From: JACPJP01 sp964650285
Lineage (GTDB): Archaea > Nanobdellota > Nanobdellia > Woesearchaeales > GW2011-AR4
Reading direction: 5' to 3'
Length of the DNA stretch: 64,000 bases
Assembly (NCBI GenBank): GCA_964650285.1
Contig: CAZYSP010000006.1
Span: 1 to 64,000 of the forward strand
The number at the start of each line of letters is the position of its first letter. Position 1 is the stretch's first letter. Positions 51,123-57,999 of the stretch are shown piece by piece. Under the pieces are notes generated by a model that was not told where the DNA came from, did not search any database, and saw only the letters and a program-made list of their open reading frames with translations. Position numbers and translations under genes: made by a program.

Positions 51123-52319
51123 CTATTTGCTCGTCGCTATTTCTATCACATCCCTGTTTTTTAGATTATGCTCTTTGCCTACAACATTTTTTGTTTTCAG
51201 ATCAATTGCCTTGATGAAATTATTGCCTATATCAGTATGCACTTTAAAAGCAAAATCTAAAGCAGTTATATCTTCTGGAACTAAGAAACAATCCGGAAGA
51301 ACATTATTATCCTTATCTGTCAGTTTACTGTTTGCAACTGGGTAAACTGCAATGTGCTTCAATAAACTAAAAATCGCTTTATCAAGAACATCCTGAACAC
51401 CAGTTGTCCTAAATTTTTTTAATACCTTGTTTTTTATAAAATTCAAAGCTTTTTTTTGCTTGTCACTTAATTTTTCTTCATTTTTTATTGCAAAATTATT
51501 TTCTCCAGGTATATAATCAATTAAATCGTGCTTTGCAGCCTCTCTCAATGCAAGCTCTGATTCAGCAGAGCACGCAACCAGCATATGATCTGGAAATTCA
51601 TTTTCCAATCTTGTGAAATTTTCAGCTGCTCCTGAAACATCTATTTTATTACAGGCTATAATCATTGGTTTTGTAGTTTTTCTTAATTCTACAGCTAATT
51701 TTTTTAGTATGTTTTCATCCCACTCTGAAAAGTTTGCAGGTAATTCTAATTTCTCTACTAATTCTTCTACCATTTTTTCATTTACACCTAAACCTGTCAA
51801 ATGAGAAGACAAAGCCTTAGTCAGCTCTGATTTCTCCTGAATGGCTTTTCTTATAAACAGTTCCCATCCCTTTTTTACCAAGCGCAAATACCACATATCT
51901 AATTCAACTTCTAAAAACTTTATATCATTAGCAGGATCATAACTTCCTGGTTCAACTACTTCTCCTTTCTCATTTGTACTGCCGGAAACATCCAAAATAT
52001 GAATTAAAACATCTGCTTGCCTTAAATCATCCAGAAACTGGTTTCCCATACCCTTGCCTTCATGAGCTCCAGGAACTAAACCAGCTACATCCATCAATTG
52101 AAAAGGAACAAATCTTTTATTATTCAGGCAGTAACCGTGTTTTGGTTGGCATTTAACATTAAATTCCTTGTCAACGCAATCAACTTTTACAAATGCAACC
52201 CCTTCATTTGGTTTAATAGTTACAAAAGGATAATTTGCAATTTCAACTTCTGCCAGAGTAGCTGCTTTGAAGAAAGTTGATTTTCCGCAGTTGGCCTTAC
52301 CCACACACCCAATAAGCAT
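51123..52319 (-). CDS. ychF: YchF-type GTP/ATP-binding protein
   Basis: The 398-residue protein has G1 GKANCGKST (residues 7-15), G3 DVAGLVPG near 76, NKID near 227 and a C-terminal TGS domain with AFKVHTDIG. YchF/Ola1 proteins hydrolyse ATP, bind ribosomes and take part in translation and stress responses. The 398-residue length and TGS end fit the archaeal form. Upstream is element I, within which a TATA-like sequence is found. ATG 52319 is used. Confidence 0.92.
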   Translation of the reverse strand: MLIGCVGKANCGKSTFFKAATLAEVEIANYPFVTIKPNEGVAFVKVDCVDKEFNVKCQPKHGYCLNNKRFVPFQLMDVAGLVPGAHEGKGMGNQFLDDLRQADVLIHILDVSGSTNEKGEVVEPGSYDPANDIKFLEVELDMWYLRLVKKGWELFIRKAIQEKSELTKALSSHLTGLGVNEKMVEELVEKLELPANFSEWDENILKKLAVELRKTTKPMIIACNKIDVSGAAENFTRLENEFPDHMLVACSAESELALREAAKHDLIDYIPGENNFAIKNEEKLSDKQKKALNFIKNKVLKKFRTTGVQDVLDKAIFSLLKHIAVYPVANSKLTDKDNNVLPDCFLVPEDITALDFAFKVHTDIGNNFIKAIDLKTKNVVGKEHNLKNRDVIEIATSK

Positions 52320-52350
52320 TTTGTCCTTGCTAATGTTTTACGCTTTAATT

Positions 52351-52465
52351 ATACACAAAAAACGAAACTCTAGATGTCAATCTAAAGATTTACTATAAAT
52401 ATTTATTGGTAAGAGTTTTGTTTTTTGGCATCCTAGAAATCGGCTATTTTTTGGATTTCTATGAT
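52351..52465 (-). repeat. Two-hairpin element (copy I), long loop
   Basis: On the minus strand: hairpin 1 AGAAATC-(12 nt)-GATTTCT, linker AGGATGCC, hairpin 2 with AAAAAACaAAACTC and GAGTTTcGTTTTTT arms around a loop of about 40 nt, closed by ATGC and GTAT (one G-T pair). Same linker as copies A and B. It lies upstream of ychF in the same sense. Confidence 0.7.
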
Positions 52466-52517
52466 TTTTGTTTTTAATAACATAGGTAGTTTATCAAAGT
52501 ATATAAATAACTATACC

Positions 52518-52561
52518 AGTATACTATACCGAAAGATTTATAAATTTAGTATACTAAATTT
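52518..52561 (+). promoter_or_regulatory. TATA box flanked by palindromic AGTATACT sites
   Basis: ATTTATAAAT (52537-52546) is centred about 26 bp before ATG 52567. AGTATACT occurs at 52518-52525 and 52548-52555. The second lies at the centre of a perfect 20-bp palindrome (52542-52561) between TATA box and start. Two equal sites, 30 bp apart and bracketing the box, look like a repressor operator. Confidence 0.55.
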
Positions 52562-52566
52562 GTTGT

Positions 52567-53223
52567 ATGGCTAATCCGGAAGTTACTATAGAAAGAGGTA
52601 AAGTAGGAAGTGTTGTAAGAAACATTCCACCATTTAGTGTAAAATATAAGGATGTTTTTTCTTTAAGGAACTTATATGTAATGATGCATGAATTACTGCT
52701 GGAAGAGGGATGGCATGGTTTTGAGGATGAGGAGGCAGATGTTTCAGCACATTCAGACCTAGAAACATTATATTCTGAGAATGTCTATCAGCGCGGCATA
52801 CATTATGGCGGAAAAGAGTATTGGGTATGGTGGAGGGCACAAAAGCATCATGAAGGAAGTAGAAGTGAATATTTCCTAAACGTGTTAGATGTGGATTGGC
52901 ATTGTGTAAGTACAGAGGAAAGAGAGATTGTGCATCAGGGAAAGAAAATGAAAACCCAGTCTGGAGAGTTGGAAATGTTTTTTAACGCCAGGATAATATC
53001 AGATTTAGGGAATAAATGGAAAAATCACAAGCTTTTGAAACACTTTAAGCGTATATACGAGGAAAGAATTATGCATGCTCATATTGAAAAAAGGCAGAAG
53101 GATCTGTGGAGAGATGTCTACAGGATCCAGAGCAAGGTAAAAGCTTATTTAAATCTAAAAACATGGATGCCAACTCCGGAATTGTTCCATGCAAAGCGAT
53201 ATGGCTTTGAGAAAGAGTTTTGA
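52567..53223 (+). CDS. Unknown Trp/His-rich protein
   Basis: The 218-residue protein is soluble and rich in Trp and His (EYWVWWRAQKHHEG near residue 90; WHGFEDEEADVS near 47), with a mixed beta/alpha pattern and a helical C-terminus. I do not recognise the family. The gene is leaderless by its TATA box and appears to be individually regulated through the palindromes upstream. It lies between ychF (divergent) and tRNA-Thr. Confidence 0.6.
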   Translation: MANPEVTIERGKVGSVVRNIPPFSVKYKDVFSLRNLYVMMHELLLEEGWHGFEDEEADVSAHSDLETLYSENVYQRGIHYGGKEYWVWWRAQKHHEGSRSEYFLNVLDVDWHCVSTEEREIVHQGKKMKTQSGELEMFFNARIISDLGNKWKNHKLLKHFKRIYEERIMHAHIEKRQKDLWRDVYRIQSKVKAYLNLKTWMPTPELFHAKRYGFEKEF

Positions 53224-53282
53224 TTATTCTGAATATTAGGACAATATTTTTAAATATACTTAGTTTTCAATCCTACTTATAT

Positions 53283-53355
53283 GCCTCCGTAGCATAGTAG
53301 CCATTGCGGCAGGTTTGTAACCTGCAGGTCATGGGTGCAATTCCCATCGGAGGCT
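53283..53355 (+). tRNA. tRNA-Thr (anticodon TGT), atypical D and T loops
   Basis: Acceptor GCCTCCG/CGGAGGC, anticodon stem GCAGG/CCTGC with loop TTTGTAA (anticodon TGT), T-stem ATGGG/CCCAT. Discriminator T, as in archaeal tRNA-Thr. The D-arm GCA/TGC has loop TAGTAGCCAT without the usual GG pair, and the T-loop is TGCAATT, with G at position 55. A TTTTTAAATA box lies about 30 bp upstream. Confidence 0.88.
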
Positions 53356-53362
53356 TTTTTCT
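53355..53362 (+). terminator. T-run after tRNA-Thr
   Basis: A run of T follows the discriminator directly, the usual archaeal U-tract termination signal. The next gene has its own TATA (TATTTATAATT, about 53377-53387). Confidence 0.4.
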
Positions 53363-53407
53363 TAAAAATACCAAAATATTTATAATTCAAAAGAATAATA
53401 ATAAATT

Positions 53408-53960
53408 ATGAAATCATTAATACTAACTATTTTTTTTGATTATAATTTTTATTGCGGGCTGTAATGCTGAAACCGGAAAAGATGAAATTCAAGATGATAT
53501 TAAACCAATTGGGGGTGCTAAAATGAAGTTAACAAGTCCAGCATTTGAGAATAATAAGGAAATGCCGTCAGAATATACTTGTGATGGTGCAAATATTTTG
53601 CCGGAATTGAATATAGATGAAGTTCCTGAAAATACAAAAAGTTTGGCTTTAATTATGGATGATCCTGATGCCCCTGTTGGAACATGGGTGCACTGGGTTG
53701 TGTGGAACATTCCTCCAGATACCAAAACAATAGCAAAAGACACAGAACCTCAAAGCGCGCAGGGAACAACAAGTTTTGGAAAACCAGGTTACGGTGGTCC
53801 TTGTCCGCCTTCTGGCACTCATAGATATTTTTTCAAGCTTTATGCTTTAGATATTTCTTTAGACATTAAAGAAGACTCAAATAAGAAAGATTTGGAAGCT
53901 GCGATGGATGGCCATATAATAGAAAAAACAGAGCTGTTGGGACTCTATAAGAGGAAGTAA
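53408..53960 (+). CDS. PEBP-family (YbhB-like) lipoprotein, frameshifted in T8 run
   Basis: The mature domain is a PEBP/Raf-kinase-inhibitor-like protein: MDDPDAPVGTWVHWVVWNIP near the middle contains the ligand-pocket DPDxP and the following His, and GPCPPSGTHRYFF is the second signature. From ATG 53408 a lipoprotein signal is encoded but shifts out of frame at a run of 8 T (53430-53437). With 7 T the signal reads through to lipobox FIAGC and the PEBP domain. The ATG lies 26 bp after a TATA. The family binds phospholipids or other small ligands; its role here is unknown. Confidence 0.82.
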
Positions 53961-53966
53961 ACATTA

Positions 53967-55250
53967 CTATTCTAAATTTTTCTGAAGAAATAAAACAAGC
54001 TCCTTTGCATCCATTAACTGTTCTTTTCCGGAATTCATATCTTTTAACTTAACTTTTCCCTGTTTTAATTCATCTTCACCTATAAATAAAACATAAGGGA
54101 TTCCTAAGCTGTTTGCATATTGCAGGTTTTTGCTTGGGCCTTTCCCTGTTAAGTCAATATCTACCTTGACATTTTCATTTCTTAACTCTTCTGCTATCTT
54201 TAATGATTCATTAAACGTACCAATAGGAACAATGTAAACATTTGTAACTGATTTTTTTTGAGATTTAGTTTTTTCAACATAAGCATCATAAATCCTATCC
54301 AGGCCAAAAGAAATCCCTGCAGCAGGATAGTTTCCCCTACCTAAAAAAGAGCCTATCATTTTATCATATCTGCCGCCTGCGCAGACGGCACTTTTTACTT
54401 TGCTGTTTTTCAAAAATACTTCTATGACAGTGCCTGTATAATAACTAAGGCCGCGGGCAAGAGAAGGATCAAACTCTGCATCGACATTTAGAATACTCAA
54501 TAAAGAAAGCAGTTCATCAATTTCATCCAAACCATCAGATTTTTCTATTGATTTTTTAATCTTGCCTATTTTTTCGTTATTGCGCCCTTTGATATTGATT
54601 ATATTAATTATTTTTTTAATTACATCATTATTGATTTTTTTCTGTTTTAATTCTTTCTTTACTGTGTCCAGGCCAAATCTTTCAAGCTTATCAATTGTCA
54701 AAATTACCGTCTCAAGTTTATCTTTTTTAATGCCGGATTTAAGTAATAAATCATTCAGCAATTTCCTATTATTAAGTTTTATTACAAATTCTAAACCCAG
54801 TTTTTTAAATGCCCTTTGAATTAATGTAATAATTTCAGCGTCTGCTGTCATGCCTTTGGTGCCTATGATATCGATATCGCATTGTGTAAATTGCCTATAT
54901 CTGGCTCTTTCTACAGGACCATCCCTAAAAACATCTCCAATATGGTATACTTTAAAGGGAATTTTTATGTTAGGATTCATCCCAACGTATCTTACTAACG
55001 GGACTGTTAAATCATACCTTAACCCTAGGTCTCTTTTTCCCTGATCCTTAAACTTAAAAGTCTCTTTTAGAATTTCTGCACCGCCGGCATACTTAGATGC
55101 AAGAATACCATACCTCTCAAAAGCAGGAGTCTCTAAAGGGCTATAGCCATAAATCTCAAAAACCTCTTTTAGAGTATCAACTATCTTATTCCTCACTATA
55201 GCTTCTTCTGGCTTTAAATCCCGAGTTCCTTTTGGTAGTTGTAGTGCCAT
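53967..55250 (-). CDS. hisS: Histidyl-tRNA synthetase
   Basis: The 427-residue class II synthetase has the start LPKGTRDLKP, motif 2 region FRDGPVERARYRQFTQ near residue 110, and the His-specific ARGLSYYTG near 263, followed by an anticodon domain ending near residue 425. It charges tRNA-His. A TTTTTAAACT box about 27 bp before ATG 55250 predicts a leaderless mRNA. Monocistronic and convergent with the PEBP gene. Confidence 0.95.
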   Translation of the reverse strand: MALQLPKGTRDLKPEEAIVRNKIVDTLKEVFEIYGYSPLETPAFERYGILASKYAGGAEILKETFKFKDQGKRDLGLRYDLTVPLVRYVGMNPNIKIPFKVYHIGDVFRDGPVERARYRQFTQCDIDIIGTKGMTADAEIITLIQRAFKKLGLEFVIKLNNRKLLNDLLLKSGIKKDKLETVILTIDKLERFGLDTVKKELKQKKINNDVIKKIINIINIKGRNNEKIGKIKKSIEKSDGLDEIDELLSLLSILNVDAEFDPSLARGLSYYTGTVIEVFLKNSKVKSAVCAGGRYDKMIGSFLGRGNYPAAGISFGLDRIYDAYVEKTKSQKKSVTNVYIVPIGTFNESLKIAEELRNENVKVDIDLTGKGPSKNLQYANSLGIPYVLFIGEDELKQGKVKLKDMNSGKEQLMDAKELVLFLQKNLE

Positions 55251-55299
55251 TTTTACTTCTATATGGATTTTAGTTTAAAAAGATTGTTTTTTTTAGAAC

Positions 55300-56010
55300 C
55301 TAAACCAACTCCAGCAAATCACTTAACTTACTAATCATTAAGTCCCCATGTATGTTTAACCCAACAAAAAAGCAACCAGCAGCTTTGCCAGCTTTGTAGT
55401 CATTCTTCGTATCTCCAACAAATATGACTTCATCTGACATTACATTCAATTTTTCGCATAGCTTTATTATAGGATCTGGGTATGGCTTTGGTTTTTCAAT
55501 ATCATCCATAGTTACTATAGCATCAAAATAATCTTTTATTTTATGGAATTTTAATGTTTCTACAGTTGGTTTTCTAAATGCATTTGTTACTAGACCAATT
55601 TTAATTTTTTTATTTTTAATATTTTCAAGAATTTTTTTTGCATAAGGCAAAAGTTTTGTTTTGTGTGTATATTTTGATATTAATTTCTTATACAATTTTT
55701 CTATTTCTTTCACATCTTTATTTTTATAATAATTTTTTATATCTGCATGCACTGAACCGCCCCATACATTTTTTCTAAATTCTTCTTTGCTTATCTCTTC
55801 AAAATCAAGATCTTTCCTAACATGATTGAAAATACTGAACCATGCGTCAAAAGAATCAATAATAACACCATCCAAATCGAACAAAACAGCTTTTAGCTCT
55901 GTCTTTCTTTTGGGCACAAACATCTCATTGTATTTTCTCTGGCCATAAAACACCCAATAAAGTACAAGAAAAGCTGTACCAACAATTATTGCTGCAATAA
56001 CCAAACTCAT
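55300..56010 (-). CDS. HAD-superfamily phosphatase with N-terminal membrane anchor
   Basis: The 236-residue protein has one helix at about 4-21, then a HAD domain: motif I VLFDLDGVI near residue 43, motif II TNAF near 137, KPKPYPDP near 168, and motif III VGDTKND near 194. The cap fits the PGP/Gph-like subgroup. It likely dephosphorylates a small molecule. The membrane anchor is not usual for Gph-type enzymes. Its ATG overlaps the bud32 stop by 4 nt. Confidence 0.85.
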   Translation of the reverse strand: MSLVIAAIIVGTAFLVLYWVFYGQRKYNEMFVPKRKTELKAVLFDLDGVIIDSFDAWFSIFNHVRKDLDFEEISKEEFRKNVWGGSVHADIKNYYKNKDVKEIEKLYKKLISKYTHKTKLLPYAKKILENIKNKKIKIGLVTNAFRKPTVETLKFHKIKDYFDAIVTMDDIEKPKPYPDPIIKLCEKLNVMSDEVIFVGDTKNDYKAGKAAGCFFVGLNIHGDLMISKLSDLLELV

Positions 56011-56663
56011 TTTTTACCCTTATATCTACCTCTTCCTTCTACTATTTTAATTCTTTTTAATACATCCCTACCATCGACTGCTTTTTTTGTATAACTTCCT
56101 AAAGCAGCCTTATAGCATTTTTCCCATATTTTGGAATGTTTTGACTCCAAGGCCTCTTTCAGCAAATGTAAATCAACTGCCTTATCTTCTATTTTTTTTG
56201 AAAAGAAACTCAAACCAAAGTCTATAAAAAAGATTTCATCTTTTTTAGAGATGCCAGAAATCTTCGATTTCTCAGCGTCAATGAAAAAAATTTCTTTGTT
56301 AAAGATCATATTTGATGTTGTTAAGTCACCATGAATAATGTTGTTATTGTGCAATATTGCTACTTTTTTCCCAATCTCTTTGCTTAATTTTATGCAATTT
56401 TTTTTATTTAAAATATTTTTTAATAATGTTCCGTTAATGTATTGTATTTCTAATGTATCTTTCTCATTATTAAAAATTAATTCGGGGCAGGGAAAATTTA
56501 TTGCTTGCAGTTTTTCAATAACTTTTGCCTCCCTTTTTGTCCTGAATTTTCTTAGTCTTTCATCTATTTCCTTTATTCTGTAGGTTTTCCTGAATCTGTC
56601 CTTAACTACCTTATTCTTATCCAAAAATAACTTAGATTCTGCTCCTTGTGCAATGAGTTTCAT
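56007..56663 (-). CDS. bud32: Bud32 (KEOPS kinase/ATPase) with in-frame insertion
   Basis: The 218-residue protein has the Bud32 start AQGAESKLF, EIQYINGT hinge near 73, catalytic HGDLTTSN near 110 and IDFGLSFF near 146, then EDKAVDLHLL typical of the family. Bud32 is part of KEOPS, which makes t6A on tRNAs. Between SNMI and DFG relatives have one strand; here EIFFID occurs twice, separated by an insert, together 19 extra codons from element G. The ATG is 16 nt after the tRNA-Gln 3' end on the same strand. Confidence 0.9.
   Translation of the reverse strand: MKLIAQGAESKLFLDKNKVVKDRFRKTYRIKEIDERLRKFRTKREAKVIEKLQAINFPCPELIFNNEKDTLEIQYINGTLLKNILNKKNCIKLSKEIGKKVAILHNNNIIHGDLTTSNMIFNKEIFFIDAEKSKISGISKKDEIFFIDFGLSFFSKKIEDKAVDLHLLKEALESKHSKIWEKCYKAALGSYTKKAVDGRDVLKRIKIVEGRGRYKGKK
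56221..56279 (+). repeat. Two-hairpin element (copy G) inside bud32
   Basis: On the plus strand: hairpin 1 AAAAAAGAT-ttc-ATCTTTTTT with partly paired flanks, linker AGAGATGCC, hairpin 2 AGAAATC-ttc-GATTTCT (56256-56272), closed by GATGC (56250-56254) and GCGTC (56275-56279) with unpaired C and CA. Imperfect 18-bp direct repeats (56220-56237 and 56277-56294) border the extra codons. Confidence 0.75.
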
Positions 56664-56679
56664 TTTGGGTTTAATAAAA

Positions 56680-56826
56680 TAGCCTCGCCAGGACTTTCAA
56701 GCCATAAATTTCATAGAAATTTAACGGCGTTCGAACCTGGGTCCCAGCCTTTCACTAAGCAGCACTCACCAGAGGGCTAGATGATTTGTCTTCCTTTCCG
56801 GAATTTGACCGCTACACTACGAGGCT
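56680..56826 (-). tRNA. tRNA-Gln (anticodon CTG) with three introns
   Basis: Removing three segments gives a regular 74-nt tRNA: acceptor AGCCTCG/CGAGGCT, D-arm, anticodon stem TAGCC/GGCTG with loop CTCTGGA, T-arm CCAGG-TTCGAAT-CCTGG, discriminator A. Introns: D-loop 56786-56804 (19 nt), after position 37 at 56751-56768 (18 nt), T-loop 59/60 at 56694-56729 (36 nt). The D-loop site folds as AAA bulges around GTC/GAC; the T-loop site has bulges AAC and AGT around TTCG/TGAA, both in BHB style. The anticodon-loop site is weaker. Confidence 0.8.
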
Positions 56827-56873
56827 ATACAAACAAGAAGAATAGTATTGCTTTTAATATGTTTCCCTAAGAA

Positions 56874-57692
56874 TTATGCTTTTTGTTCTATTTTTTCTTC
56901 TTTCTGATGCTTATCTTTACCTTCCTTTGCTTTCACTTCTTCCTCTTTACTCTTTGTGTCTTTGCTCTCTTTCACTTCTGCTGGTTCTTTTTCTTTCTTC
57001 TCTGTTACTTCACTTTCTGCCTTTTTTACCTGTTTTTCCTCTTTCTTTTTAACATCTTTGCTCTCTTCTGCTTTCTTTGCCAACTTTTCCTTTTTACCCA
57101 ATTTCGCTTTGCTTTGCTCATCTTTCTTCTTTTCCAAATCCACTATCTCCATTGACCTTATCTCACATACCCTCAATGGATAAATTTTATTCAAATCTTT
57201 TCTTAAAGAATTCTGCAGTTTATGGCTTACCAGGTCATTAATAAAATTATCATAACTAATAGAACTTATATACTTTATCAAAAAATTCTGTGCATTTTTT
57301 CTGATTTTTGTTGCAACAGAGCCTGTTGTTGCTGCCCTTGTTATCAAGAGAGGCTTAACCTGCAAATTTTTATTGTCAGAAGTCTTACAGGAAAATGACA
57401 TGTCAATTTTCTCAATATTCCTCCTGATTAGTCTCTTGATTGAGGACTGCACCATATAATAGCCAGTAACATTCGTAAAAGCCTTGCCATTCTGCACATT
57501 AACAACCTCAAAATTAATGTTTATATTCTGCCTTTTCACATCATTAGTCAGATTCATAAGGTTCTTGGTAATGCCCTTTCCAACCATCTGCTCTGGCTCA
57601 TACACATAAGTCTCACCCAAAACAGTATTTTGGAATATTTTTGGAGCTAGAATAGGATACCATTCCTTCTTGATTACTTTTGCTTTTGCCAT
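56874..57692 (-). CDS. rps3ae: Ribosomal protein S3Ae with charged C-terminal tail
   Basis: Residues 1-200 form the S3Ae core (KKEWYPILAPKIF; RRNIEKIDMSF; YPLRVCEIRSMEIV). The final ~70 residues are nearly all Lys, Glu, Ser and Asp. Archaeal S3Ae is usually about 200 residues. The tail resembles that on S6e in composition. ATG 57692 lies about 28 bp after CTTTTTAAAT, so the mRNA is leaderless. It lies 47 nt before tRNA-Gln. Confidence 0.92.
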   Translation of the reverse strand: MAKAKVIKKEWYPILAPKIFQNTVLGETYVYEPEQMVGKGITKNLMNLTNDVKRQNININFEVVNVQNGKAFTNVTGYYMVQSSIKRLIRRNIEKIDMSFSCKTSDNKNLQVKPLLITRAATTGSVATKIRKNAQNFLIKYISSISYDNFINDLVSHKLQNSLRKDLNKIYPLRVCEIRSMEIVDLEKKKDEQSKAKLGKKEKLAKKAEESKDVKKKEEKQVKKAESEVTEKKEKEPAEVKESKDTKSKEEEVKAKEGKDKHQKEEKIEQKA

Positions 57693-57743
57693 AGTTTAAG
57701 AGAAAATGTAGTTGATTTAAAAAGATTTTGTATTGAAATAGGG

Positions 57744-57998
57744 TTATTTATACTTAATTTTTAGCATTAACATGGTAAATACCAGTATGAATGATATCAC
57801 ATTAGTGATTATAACAGGTATAGACCATATTAAAATACCATAGATAAGCCATAAAAACATCCCTATATCCAGTATTAAAAATGTGAGAAAGGAAACATCT
57901 TTTGTATGTTTTGTTTTCAAAGCTTCAATAATCTGGGGGATAGTAGCTATAGTTGTCAATGTTCCTGCTACAAATCCAAGAATATCTACATATGCCAT
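57744..57998 (-). CDS. SemiSWEET-like sugar transporter
   Basis: The 84-residue protein has three membrane helices and the PQ motif (TIPQIIEALKTK near residue 18), as in bacterial SemiSWEET half-transporters, which work as dimers for sugars. ATG 57998 follows the gyrB stop by 1 nt (TAA G ATG), so it is translated after gyrB in the same message. Longer in-frame starts would overlap gyrB. PQ-loop proteins can also move other solutes. Confidence 0.85.
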   Translation of the reverse strand: MAYVDILGFVAGTLTTIATIPQIIEALKTKHTKDVSFLTFLILDIGMFLWLIYGILIWSIPVIITNVISFILVFTMLMLKIKYK

Positions 57999-57999
57999 C

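Noticed and set aside
56883..57155. Phe/Leu-rich ORF opposite the S3Ae tail
   Set aside because: Same effect as with S6e: antisense of a Lys/Glu repeat.
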